Positions 18,596 to 27,778 of a DNA stretch of 64,000 bases are shown here, piece after piece. The stretch comes from UBA4744 sp963707435. GTDB lineage: Bacteria; Actinomycetota; Acidimicrobiia; Spongiisociales; UBA4744. Under the pieces are notes generated by a model that searched no databases, was not told where the DNA came from, and saw only the letters and a program-made list of their open reading frames with translations. The translations under genes were made by a program, and so were the position numbers. The stretch spans positions 62,001-126,000 of the forward strand of contig CAVPPF010000005.1 of assembly GCA_963707435.1 (NCBI GenBank). The letters are read 5' to 3'. Each line of letters starts with the position of its first letter. Positions within the stretch are counted from its first letter, which is position 1.

Positions 18596-18618
18596 CGCAT
18601 ACGGACAGCCGTGTGCGC
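18595..18618 (+). promoter_or_regulatory. Leader hairpin overlapping the leader-peptide stop
   Basis: A 10-bp stem GCGCATACGG / CCGTGTGCGC with loop ACAG and a single T-G pair. Its first base is the last base of the leader-peptide TAG, so a ribosome terminating there would block it. It is a candidate pause or protector hairpin of the attenuator. I did not find an obvious alternative pairing with the terminator stem. Confidence 0.6.
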
Positions 18619-18622
18619 CCAA

Positions 18623-18647
18623 CCCTTCGCCTCGCGAGGGGTTTTTT
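18623..18647 (+). terminator. Intrinsic terminator (attenuator) upstream of cimA
   Basis: CCCTTCGC-CTC-GCGAGGGG followed by six T: an 8-bp stem, 3-base loop and U-run. It lies 17 bases before the cimA start codon, so it would end transcription before the gene unless read through. Position between the leader peptide and cimA identifies it as an attenuator. Confidence 0.85.
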
Positions 18648-18664
18648 GTTACCCAGGAGACACC

Positions 18665-20242
18665 ATGAAGACCGAGATCTACGACACAACGCTGCGAGAC
18701 GGTTCTCAGCAGGAAGGGATTTCGCTGACGGTCGGCGACAAGCTTCGGATCGCTTCGCTGCTAGATGAACTCGGGGTCGATTACGTAGAGGGAGGATGGC
18801 CGGGCGCCAACCCCAAGGACGACGAGTTCTTCAGCCGGGCTAAGAAGGAACTTGATTTTGGCACTGCGACGCTGGTGGCCTTCGGTTCAACCCGACGGCC
18901 GCGCGGGACGGTTGCGACTGATCCTCAGCTGCAGGCCTTGCTCGCCGCGGAGACCGAAATCATCTGCATCGTCGGCAAGTCATGGGACTACCACGTCCTC
19001 GAGGCCCTCCGGACGGATCTCGATGAGGGAGTCCGCATGGTCGAAGAATCGATCCGCTACCTCCGTGACAAGGACCGGCGCGTCTTCTTCGATGCCGAAC
19101 ACTTCTTCGATGGCTTTCGAACCAACCCCGACTACGCGCTCCGGGTACTTCAGGCTGCCACCGATGCGGGTGCGGAACGATTGGTGCTCTGTGACACCAA
19201 CGGGGGCACCCTGCCGTCCGAAATCCTCACGACCATCGGAAAGGTCCAGAACGCCTTCCCGAGCGGTCAGCTCGGGGTCCACTTCCACGACGATGTCGGC
19301 TGTGCAGTTGCCAGTTCTCTCGCCGCCGTCGATGCGGGAGTCCGCCAGGTGCAGGGATGTATCAACGGGTACGGGGAGCGGACCGGCAACGCCGACCTGT
19401 CCACGCTCATCCCGGACCTGGCCCTCAAGATGAAGCTTCCGGTCCTCCCCGAAGGACGGCTCGAGTTGCTCAGCCCGGTTGCCCACCACGTAGCCGAAGT
19501 GATCAACATCGCCCTCGACCCCCATCATCCGTACGTCGGAACATCGGCGTTCACGCACAAAGCCGGGCTGCACACATCGGCCTTGGCCCGCCGGTCGGAT
19601 GCATACGAACACGAAGATCCCGCACAGGTCGGAAACTCCACCCGGATGGTTGTTTCCGAGTTGGCCGGCCGGGCCAGCGTCCTTTCCGAAGCCAGGAACC
19701 TGGGGCTCGAGGTCGACGCGGACACCGCGGTTCGCATTCTCGAAGAGGTGAAGGATCTCGAACACAAGGGTTACCACTTTGAGGCCGCCGACGGGTCGTT
19801 CGAACTGCTGATGCGGAGAGCCCTCGGATGGACACCGGACTTCTTCGAGTTGGAGTCCTTCCGGGTCTTCACGGACCGGCGCGCCGACGAAGAGATCGTT
19901 GCCGAAGCGACCGTGAAGGTAGTCGTCGCCGGCGAACGGGTCGTCACGACGGGCGAAGGAGTCGGGCCCGTGCACGCCCTGGACCAGGCTCTTCGTGCCG
20001 CCTTGCGCAACGCCTATCCCAACATCGATCGTCTCCGACTCACCGACTACCGCGTCCGGGTGCTGGATTCTTCGCACGGGACCGGGGCGGTCGTCAGGGT
20101 GCTCCTCGAGACATCCGACGGAGACGACACGTGGGGCACCATCGGGGTGCATGAGAACGTCATCGAGGCATCGTGGGATGCTCTGACGGAAGGCCTCATC
20201 GTCGGGCTGCTCCGCCGGCAAGCCGCAGAACGTCCCGTATAG
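18665..20242 (+). CDS. cimA: Citramalate synthase
   Basis: A 525-residue member of the isopropylmalate/citramalate synthase family. The N-terminus MKTEIYDTTLRDGSQQEG gives the metal-binding DTTLRDG motif; the barrel continues with HFHDDVGCA and the NGYGERTGNADL segment. The C-terminal third (from about 400) is a LeuA-type regulatory domain. The start MKTEIYDTTLRDG, the length and the ERTGNADL segment match the CimA-type group, which condenses pyruvate with acetyl-CoA for the threonine-independent route to 2-oxobutyrate and isoleucine. The start ATG 18665 has AGGAG upstream. The Ile-rich leader peptide supports an isoleucine role. A homocitrate/isopropylmalate synthase role is less likely. Confidence 0.93.
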   Translation: MKTEIYDTTLRDGSQQEGISLTVGDKLRIASLLDELGVDYVEGGWPGANPKDDEFFSRAKKELDFGTATLVAFGSTRRPRGTVATDPQLQALLAAETEIICIVGKSWDYHVLEALRTDLDEGVRMVEESIRYLRDKDRRVFFDAEHFFDGFRTNPDYALRVLQAATDAGAERLVLCDTNGGTLPSEILTTIGKVQNAFPSGQLGVHFHDDVGCAVASSLAAVDAGVRQVQGCINGYGERTGNADLSTLIPDLALKMKLPVLPEGRLELLSPVAHHVAEVINIALDPHHPYVGTSAFTHKAGLHTSALARRSDAYEHEDPAQVGNSTRMVVSELAGRASVLSEARNLGLEVDADTAVRILEEVKDLEHKGYHFEAADGSFELLMRRALGWTPDFFELESFRVFTDRRADEEIVAEATVKVVVAGERVVTTGEGVGPVHALDQALRAALRNAYPNIDRLRLTDYRVRVLDSSHGTGAVVRVLLETSDGDDTWGTIGVHENVIEASWDALTEGLIVGLLRRQAAERPV

Positions 20243-20271
20243 TCGCCCTGAAGAAGCGAAGGGATCTCTGC

Positions 20272-21690
20272 GTGGCTGCTCGACACATGACGCCGGATGA
20301 GTTTCGACAGCGCGGCCGGGAGATCATCGACTGGATCGCCGGCTACATGGAGCGAGTCGAAGACTATCCCGTGCTTGCGCAGGTCAAACCCGGCGACATC
20401 CGCGCCGGTTTGCCCGAACATCCGCCCGCTTCCGGCGAGGACTTCGAACGTGTGGTTGCCGACCTCGACCGGATCGTCATGCCGGGCATCACCCATTGGC
20501 AGTCCCCCAGCTTCTTCGCCTACTTCAATGCCAATGCTTCTGGACCTGCGATCCTCGGGGACCTCGTCTCGTCCGGGCTGGGGGTTCAGGGCATGCTGTG
20601 GGCAACCAGTCCGGCCTGTACGGAACTCGAAACCCACGTCATGGATTGGCTGGTGGAGATGCTGGAGTTGCCTCCGGCCTTTCTCTCGTCGGGGTCCGGG
20701 GGCGGGGTCATCCAGGATTCCGCCTCCAGTGCGACCCTCACGGCCATCATCGCCGCTCGAGAGGCCGCCACAGCAGGCGCGAGCAACCGTACGGGGGCTC
20801 GCGGCGACCTGGTCGCCTACACCTCAAACCAGGCACACTCGTCGATCGAGAAGGGCATCCGGATAGCCGGGATCGGCGGCGACAACCTCCGTTCGATCGA
20901 GGTCGATACGGCGTTCGCCATGGTGCCGGAGGCGCTGGAGAGGGCCATTGAGGACGACCTGGCTGCCGGCCTTCGACCCTTCTTTGTGTGTGCCACCGTG
21001 GGTACCACCTCGTCGACGGCCATTGATCCGGTCCGTCGAATCGGTGAGATCTGCCGCCAGTATGGGATCTGGTTGCACGTTGATGCGGCGCTGGCCGGGA
21101 CGGCAGCCCTGCTCCCGGAAATGCGCTGGATCCACGACGGCCTCGAACTGGCAGATAGCTACGTATTCAATCCGCACAAGTGGATGCTGACCAACTTCGA
21201 TTGCACGGCCTTCTATGTAGCCGACCGAATGCGCCTCATCGGGGCCCTCTCGGTGCTGCCCGAATACCTGCGAAATGAAGCGTCGGCATCCGGGGCGGTG
21301 ATCGACTACCGGGATTGGCAGATCCCGCTCGGCCGCCGTTTCCGGGCTCTGAAGCTCTGGTTCGTGATTCGTCACTACGGGGTCGAGGGTCTGCGTGCCT
21401 TCGTTGCCGAGCACCTGCGCCTTGCGGAACTCTTCGCCTCGTGGGTGGAGGCCGATTCCGATTTCGAGTTGGCTGCTCCAGCGCCCATCAATCTCGTCTG
21501 TTTCCGCCACACCGGCGGGGACGCGATCAACCAGCGCATCATGGACGGCGTCAACGACTCGGGAAGGATCTTCATCACCCACACCCGGCTCGACGGGAAA
21601 CTCACCCTGCGCATGGCGATCGGTCAGACCCACACTTCCGAGCGACACGTCCGGCAAGCCTGGGAACTCATCCAGGAGGCGGCCGGATAG
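20272..21690 (+). CDS. PLP-dependent group II decarboxylase (aromatic L-amino-acid type)
   Basis: A fold-type I PLP enzyme of about 472 residues. It shows the family N-terminus (EFRQRGREIIDWIAGYMERVEDYPVL), the substrate loop GITHWQSPSFFAYF, the PLP-contact HVDAALAG and the Schiff-base lysine in FNPHKWMLTNFDC. These match aromatic L-amino-acid decarboxylases (DOPA, Trp, Tyr, Phe). The actual substrate is not resolvable; some relatives are amino-acid aldehyde synthases. GTG 20272 is chosen because AAGGG ends 8 bases upstream; ATG 20287 is the alternative. It lies 29 bases after cimA and may be read through from it. Confidence 0.9.
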   Translation: MAARHMTPDEFRQRGREIIDWIAGYMERVEDYPVLAQVKPGDIRAGLPEHPPASGEDFERVVADLDRIVMPGITHWQSPSFFAYFNANASGPAILGDLVSSGLGVQGMLWATSPACTELETHVMDWLVEMLELPPAFLSSGSGGGVIQDSASSATLTAIIAAREAATAGASNRTGARGDLVAYTSNQAHSSIEKGIRIAGIGGDNLRSIEVDTAFAMVPEALERAIEDDLAAGLRPFFVCATVGTTSSTAIDPVRRIGEICRQYGIWLHVDAALAGTAALLPEMRWIHDGLELADSYVFNPHKWMLTNFDCTAFYVADRMRLIGALSVLPEYLRNEASASGAVIDYRDWQIPLGRRFRALKLWFVIRHYGVEGLRAFVAEHLRLAELFASWVEADSDFELAAPAPINLVCFRHTGGDAINQRIMDGVNDSGRIFITHTRLDGKLTLRMAIGQTHTSERHVRQAWELIQEAAG

Positions 21691-21861
21691 GGCCCTACCG
21701 GTCCTGGTGAGTTGAGGCGCAGCTGCGGTTGCGCAAAGCGCGAAATATCACCAAACGGTGCCACAGTTTTCCTCGAACGGCGGAATAGAATCCGCGCGTT
21801 CGGCCGACCGGCCGGACACTGTGTACCGGGCACCAACCCGGGAATACCGAAGGAAGGCACC

Positions 21862-21945
21862 GTGGCTGCAAAGAAGCCAGCACCCAAGAAGGCCGCTCCC
21901 AAGAAGGCGGCCCCCAAACCTGCCGCAAAACCCAAGAAGAGGTAA
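21862..21945 (+). CDS. 27-residue Lys/Ala/Pro-rich micro-protein
   Basis: A very small frame starting at GTG with AGGAAGG just upstream (21851-21857) and ending in TAA. It reads VAAKKPAPKKAAPKKAAPK and continues with the same composition to a PKKR end: 11 Lys and 1 Arg in 27 residues, no acidic residues, made of imperfect AAPKK repeats. It resembles the C-terminal tails of histone H1-like and HU-type nucleoid proteins but lacks any folded domain. A strong terminator follows 15 bases later, so it looks like a real separate transcription unit. A TAGAAT at 21786-21791 could be its -10 box. A nucleic-acid-binding role is inference from charge only. Confidence 0.65.
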   Translation: MAAKKPAPKKAAPKKAAPKPAAKPKKR

Positions 21946-21960
21946 CGCTCTCAATGCCAG

Positions 21961-21994
21961 CGGTGGGGACCCGGATCCGGGTCCCCACCGTTTT
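21961..21994 (+). terminator. Strong intrinsic terminator after the micro-protein
   Basis: A perfect 30-bp inverted repeat (21961-21990, arms beginning CGGTGGGGACCCGG) followed by TTTTG. It closes the micro-protein unit; the opposite-strand Nudix gene ends 30 bases beyond, so it may also shield against convergent transcription. Confidence 0.85.
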
Positions 21995-22023
21995 GTCACC
22001 GCCGCCGACTCGACCGGCGGCCT

Positions 22024-22605
22024 CTACGGGTCGATGAGCTCGCCCGGCGGCATGCGGGTCACCGGTGGCTCCAGCCCTACCAGTTGCCTGACCATGTGGG
22101 CCGTTGCCCCCCACAAGACCTCTCCCTCGAGATCGAAGAACCAGACCTTATGCTGTCGCCACAACTCAAAACGCCAGCCGTCTGCAGCGGCGAAGATATC
22201 AACCGGCGGTTCAAGAATCTTGTCGACCTCACGCGGGGACGGTTGGAGCTGAGGGACGCTCTTGATCCACCCGACCACGGGAACAACCAGCAGGGAGTAC
22301 TCGATGGTGTGTATCGCCGGGAGGAACCCGACGACGTCGACCAGCGCCGGGACGAGCCCCACTTCCTCTTCAGCCTCCCGCAGCGCCGTCCCCACGGGAC
22401 CACCGTCACCATCGTCCGGGCGCCCGCCGGGAAAGGCCAGGTGCCCGGCGTGGGTGGGCATGGTCATAGGTCGCTTCGTGAGAATGATCCGCGTCACACC
22501 TCGCTCGTCGTCGTAGAGCGGAACGAGAACGGCGGCTTGTGGCAATGGACCGGGCGGCGGGGGTTCGGGTTGGATCCCGGGAAAGCGTCTGGAGAATTCG
22601 TTCAC
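22024..22605 (-). CDS. Nudix hydrolase, CoA pyrophosphatase type
   Basis: A 193-residue Nudix protein of the NudL/YeaB group, which cleaves CoA and its derivatives. The sequence HAGHLAFPGGRPDDGD followed by ALREAEEEVGL is the family Nudix box with the usual Asp variant at the first acidic position. The preceding region (AAVLVPLYDDERGVTRIILTKRP) matches the NudL N-terminal strand. The start is GTG 22605 because no upstream ATG is in frame; no good ribosome-binding site is visible. It is divergent from the GNAT gene with a 35-base gap. Confidence 0.88.
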   Translation of the reverse strand: MNEFSRRFPGIQPEPPPPGPLPQAAVLVPLYDDERGVTRIILTKRPMTMPTHAGHLAFPGGRPDDGDGGPVGTALREAEEEVGLVPALVDVVGFLPAIHTIEYSLLVVPVVGWIKSVPQLQPSPREVDKILEPPVDIFAAADGWRFELWRQHKVWFFDLEGEVLWGATAHMVRQLVGLEPPVTRMPPGELIDP

Positions 22606-22640
22606 CCGAACATGGTACGACGCCGATAGTCTGAGCGGAC

Positions 22641-23258
22641 ATGGATGACCTGTCGACCGCTCCCCGATTCTCGCGCCGGTTCATGCTGCGCCCGTTCAAG
22701 CGCCGTGACGCCGACGAGATGGCAGAAGCCGTGGCGGCATCGCAGATGGAGCTCAACGAGTGGCTGCCCTGGGCTCATCTCGGCTATTCGAAAAGCGATG
22801 CGATCGGCTACATCCGCGACAGCCTCAAATCGTGGCGGGAGGAACGAGCCTACGACCTGGCGATTCGCAGGCTCGACGACCCGGACCGCCATATCGGCAA
22901 CATCTCGGTCTGGTTCGTTTCACGATCGTTCAAGACGGGAGAAATCGGCTACTGGGTTCGCACCGACGAGACCGCCCAGGGAGTCGCGACCGAGGTTGCG
23001 GCCCGGGCGCTCCAGATCGCCTTCGAGGAACTCAAGATGCATCGGGTGATCCTCCGGATCGCGGTCGGCAACCGGCCCAGCGAACGCGTTGCGGAGAAGC
23101 TCGGGTTCTTCCGCGAGGGAATCCTCAGGGAGGAGATCAAAGTCCGCGGGACCTGGCTCGATCACTCCGTATGGGGACTGCTCGAACACGAGTACCGCAA
23201 GAACCTCGGGTTGTACCGGGGTCTCATCGGAGCGGGCGAGGAAGTAGTCGAGAAGTAG
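22641..23258 (+). CDS. GNAT acetyltransferase, RimJ/RimL type
   Basis: A 205-residue N-acetyltransferase. Typical RimJ/RimL elements are RFMLRPFKRRDADEMAEAV near the start, EIGYWV, the acetyl-CoA loop TAQGVATEVAARALQIAF, and the C-terminal HRVILRIAVGNRPSERVAEKLGF motif. Such enzymes acetylate ribosomal proteins, aminoglycosides or other amines; this one cannot be assigned further. It is convergent with groEL, with a GC-rich hairpin between. Confidence 0.85.
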   Translation: MDDLSTAPRFSRRFMLRPFKRRDADEMAEAVAASQMELNEWLPWAHLGYSKSDAIGYIRDSLKSWREERAYDLAIRRLDDPDRHIGNISVWFVSRSFKTGEIGYWVRTDETAQGVATEVAARALQIAFEELKMHRVILRIAVGNRPSERVAEKLGFFREGILREEIKVRGTWLDHSVWGLLEHEYRKNLGLYRGLIGAGEEVVEK

Positions 23259-23290
23259 AGGTCCCGCCACCAGACGAAACGGTAGCCAAC

Positions 23291-23319
23291 GAGAAGGGGC
23301 CCCCGCAGGGGCCCTTCTC
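23291..23319. terminator. GC-rich hairpin between convergent genes
   Basis: GAGAAGGGGCCCC, loop CGCA, then GGGGCCCTTCTC, with one bulged base. It sits between the end of the GNAT gene and the end of groEL and could terminate either, but neither side has a T run. Confidence 0.55.
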
Positions 23320-23338
23320 ACGTTCAGATGGTCGGGAC

Positions 23339-24964
<1,626 letters not shown>

Positions 24965-24985
24965 TTGTGTAATCCTCCTGATTTC

Positions 24986-25276
24986 TTAGGCGATGATCGC
25001 GAGCAGGTCGCGAGAAGAGAGGATCAGATACTCCTGGCCCTCGAACTTGATTTCGGTTCCCCCGTACTTGGAGTAGACGACCGTGTCGCCTTCCTTGACG
25101 TCCATAGGGGTGCGTTCTCCTTGGTCGTTGACCTCTCCCGGTCCAACGGCCAGCACCTCACCCAACTGCGGCTTTTCCTTGGCCGTATCAGGTATTACCA
25201 GACCAGACGGGGTGCGGGCATCTTGATCGTCCTTGGCCTTGACGACCACACGATCACCCAATGGCTTCAATTTCAT
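24986..25276 (-). CDS. groES: 10-kDa co-chaperonin GroES
   Basis: The heptameric lid of GroEL, 96 residues. It begins MKLKPLGDRVVVKAKD, has the mobile loop (residues about 17-32, DARTPSGLVIPDTAKE) and the GDTVVYSKYGGTEIKF strand. A GAAGGAGG ribosome-binding site precedes ATG 25276. It is the first gene of the groESL operon and lies directly behind two CIRCE elements. Confidence 0.98.
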   Translation of the reverse strand: MKLKPLGDRVVVKAKDDQDARTPSGLVIPDTAKEKPQLGEVLAVGPGEVNDQGERTPMDVKEGDTVVYSKYGGTEIKFEGQEYLILSSRDLLAIIA

Positions 25277-25300
25277 AGCGGAGTCCCTCCTTCACTCGGG

Positions 25301-25327
25301 TTAGCACTCCATGGCTCTGAGTGCCAG
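25301..25327. promoter_or_regulatory. CIRCE operator, proximal copy (imperfect)
   Basis: TTAGCACTC, nine bases, then GAGTGCCAG. The left arm is a perfect match to the HrcA-binding CIRCE arm; the right arm deviates at its last three bases (consensus GAGTGCTAA). It lies over the predicted groES transcription start. Confidence 0.85.
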
Positions 25328-25357
25328 ATTCTAGCACTCTCTTTTGCCGAGTGCTAA
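25328..25357 (-). promoter_or_regulatory. Predicted groES promoter
   Basis: Read on the minus strand: TTAGCA (25357-25352) as -35, 18 bases, TAGAAT (25333-25328) as -10. The -35 lies inside the distal CIRCE copy, so HrcA binding there would block RNA polymerase. Confidence 0.5.
25331..25357. promoter_or_regulatory. CIRCE operator, distal copy
   Basis: CTAGCACTC, nine bases, GAGTGCTAA. Only the first base departs from the consensus. It is separated from the proximal copy by three bases. Tandem CIRCE elements in front of groES are known in actinobacteria and imply HrcA-mediated heat-shock control. Confidence 0.92.
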
Positions 25358-25429
25358 CCGCTCTTTCGCGAGCTCGGAAACCAGCGATCAGCGACACTAT
25401 GGCGGCTGTTCGGAACTGCGAACCGGCAG

Positions 25430-26515
25430 CTACGCCTTCGGTCGGTCCGGATCCTCGATCAGCCAATGCATAATCCCTCGCACGGGCGTCGTGGTCACCT
25501 GGAAGAGTCCGGCCAGGCCGCGACCAACGACCCGATCGACCCTGGGCAACCGTGGCCCGCCGATGAAACCTCGCCGTGAGAAGTACAACCAGAGGCCAAT
25601 CGCAAAGCAGGCCATGACCCCGAGCAAAGCGAAGTACGCCCATGGCTTTTTGAGTTCCGGCATGTTCGTGAAGTTCATGCCGTAGATTCCGGCCAGGAGG
25701 GAAAGCGGGAGGATGATCGCCGAGAAGACGGTCAGTACCTTCATGACCTCGTTCATACGTTCGGCCACCGTGCTTCGATACGTTTCTAGTACTGAGGCCA
25801 GGAGCGCTCGCGCCATGTCGAGCGACTCGACCACCCGGAAACAATCGTCGTACACGCTATCGAGCCGGCGCCTGGCCCGATCGTCGATCCCCGGCATGCC
25901 CTCGTGCATGAGACTGCGCACCATGTCGCGCTCGGGCGCCAGCGCCCGCCGCAACACGATCGCGTCTCGCCGGAAAGCCTGCACCAACCCGACGACGTTT
26001 GGATCTCCGGCAACCGAGCGAGACTCGAGATCCGATATCTGGGCTTCCAGACCGTCGACGAGTTGGAGCGATCTGCGGGCCGCCGCCTCCAGGATTCCCG
26101 CCAGAAGCACATCCGGCCGCAAAGACGAAAGATCCTCTGCCTGGAGCACCCGCTCGCGCGTCCACTCCACTCCCGGGATCTGGGCGCGATGAAAGGTGAT
26201 CAAATACCGGTCCGATAGGAAGCCGTCGAGCTCGGCAGTTGTCACTCGATCTTCGATGAGCGCCGGGCTATGTGAAGAGAAGAACAGGTGATCGTCGTAG
26301 TCGTCGGCCTTGGGGAACTCGGTGATGGCGTGTACGTCATCGAGGCCCACCCGGTTCAATCTGAACAGACGTCCGATCTCATCCACGACCTCGCTGTCGA
26401 CCTCGTCAACGTCGAGCCAGAACCAAGCTGCCCCGCTCACCAGATCTTCAAGCTCGTGCGGCTCGGGTGATGTGAACGAGTGTCCTTCACTGTCAACGGT
26501 GATGAGTTGCATCAT
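25430..26515 (-). CDS. corA: CorA-family divalent metal transporter
   Basis: A 361-residue protein with a large N-terminal cytoplasmic domain, a long helical region and two C-terminal transmembrane helices. The signature YGMNF at 278-282 ends the first helix and is followed by the short periplasmic loop TNMPELKK. These features define the CorA magnesium/cobalt channel family. A basic tail of about 45 residues follows the second helix. It lies between groES and the site-2 protease, all on the minus strand, with gaps too large to assume one operon. Confidence 0.93.
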   Translation of the reverse strand: MMQLITVDSEGHSFTSPEPHELEDLVSGAAWFWLDVDEVDSEVVDEIGRLFRLNRVGLDDVHAITEFPKADDYDDHLFFSSHSPALIEDRVTTAELDGFLSDRYLITFHRAQIPGVEWTRERVLQAEDLSSLRPDVLLAGILEAAARRSLQLVDGLEAQISDLESRSVAGDPNVVGLVQAFRRDAIVLRRALAPERDMVRSLMHEGMPGIDDRARRRLDSVYDDCFRVVESLDMARALLASVLETYRSTVAERMNEVMKVLTVFSAIILPLSLLAGIYGMNFTNMPELKKPWAYFALLGVMACFAIGLWLYFSRRGFIGGPRLPRVDRVVGRGLAGLFQVTTTPVRGIMHWLIEDPDRPKA

Positions 26516-26656
26516 GCACGTCCGATTATCGGGCCAAAGACCGTTGGAGAAGGGTATTTGGCAGTGACGAGCGAGCGGACGGCAGTCGGCGACGGCGAAC
26601 TACGGGCTCCGAATCGCCGGCTCCCGTCCTCAGGATCCAGCCATCGGGTCGAAGAG

Positions 26657-27778
26657 TCAGGAGAGAGATCGCCGCTGCATCCACCGGGCAATATCGCTCG
26701 CGGTGACGACGCCGACCAACGTGCCGTCCTCGACAACCACAACACGCTCGCTGGTGCCGCCCAGCTTGCTCAGAATCTCCTCGGCAGGGGTGTCCGCTCC
26801 GACGGCGTCCTCAGGTTCAAGCACCTGCATGCTGTCGGCAACCTGCACGTCGTTCCACCTCGTACGCGGGACGTCGCCGAGTTGTTTGAGCGAGATGAAA
26901 CCGCGCACCCTCCCGTCCTGGACGACCGGAAACGCAGACACGTTGTTCACCATGAAGTGGTCTTCGAACACCTCCTGCAAGGTGAGGTCGCCGTCGACCG
27001 CCAGTGGCGTACGCGTCATCACCTGGGCAGCCACCACGCCGTGGAGGCCCTCCTGGACGCTGAGCTGGCTGAGCGCCGCTCCGGCTGCCTGGAACAGGAA
27101 CCAACCGAGCACGATCCACCACAACCCCCCGAAATCCCCCCGGAAGAACACGCTCAACACGCCGACGGCGATCATTCCACCCGCCACGATCCGGCCGCCG
27201 TTGCCGGCTATCTGCGTGGCCCGCCGATAGTCGCCGGTGGTTCGCCACACGATCGATCGCACCACCCGGCCGCCGTCGAGCGGAAACCCGGGGAGCAGGT
27301 TGAAAGCTCCCAGCAGAACATTGATCCATCCGAGCCTGCCGAACAACTGATCGAAGACCGTTCGATCGCCGGCGAGGGCCGCCAGACCCAGGAACAACGC
27401 TCCGAGAACAAACGATGATGCAGGACCGGCAATCGTGATCACAAACTCGTCCTGCGGGGTAGCCGCTTCGGATTCGATCTCCGAAACTCCACCGAAGACA
27501 AACAGCCGGATCCTCCGCACCTTCGTGCCTCGTCTGACCGCAACCACCGAGTGGCTCAGCTCGTGCACCAGCACGCTCGAGAAGAAGAGGAGAGCTCCGA
27601 AGAGGGAAGCGACCCACAGCGACGTTTCGCCGAGAGGGTCCATCAACCCTCGACCCTGAGCATCGACCAGATCGGCCCAAAAGAAAAAGACGATCAGGAA
27701 GAAGATCACCAGCCAGGAGGTATCGACGACGATCGGGATGCCGAACACGCGGCCAACCCGGAGGCCGCCTCCGGTCAT
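26657..27778 (-). CDS. Site-2 protease (Rip3-like) with CBS domains
   Basis: An intramembrane metalloprotease of 373 residues. The zinc motif HELSH (72-76) sits in a hydrophobic helix, and the third ligand is in NLLPGFPLDGGR (D168). The C-terminal ~130 residues form a CBS pair (QVMTRTPLAVDGDLTLQEVFE and the later EDAVGADTPAEEILSKL). This is the layout of M. tuberculosis Rip3-type site-2 proteases, which cleave membrane-embedded regulators such as anti-sigma factors. The CBS pair suggests control by an adenine nucleotide. The end of the tsaD gene overlaps its start by 4 bases, so it is coupled to the t6A cluster. Confidence 0.9.
   Translation of the reverse strand: MTGGGLRVGRVFGIPIVVDTSWLVIFFLIVFFFWADLVDAQGRGLMDPLGETSLWVASLFGALLFFSSVLVHELSHSVVAVRRGTKVRRIRLFVFGGVSEIESEAATPQDEFVITIAGPASSFVLGALFLGLAALAGDRTVFDQLFGRLGWINVLLGAFNLLPGFPLDGGRVVRSIVWRTTGDYRRATQIAGNGGRIVAGGMIAVGVLSVFFRGDFGGLWWIVLGWFLFQAAGAALSQLSVQEGLHGVVAAQVMTRTPLAVDGDLTLQEVFEDHFMVNNVSAFPVVQDGRVRGFISLKQLGDVPRTRWNDVQVADSMQVLEPEDAVGADTPAEEILSKLGGTSERVVVVEDGTLVGVVTASDIARWMQRRSLS

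Noticed and set aside
26516..26656. Magnesium riboswitch in front of corA
   Set aside because: The 141-base leader was scanned for M-box-like conserved segments and none was seen.
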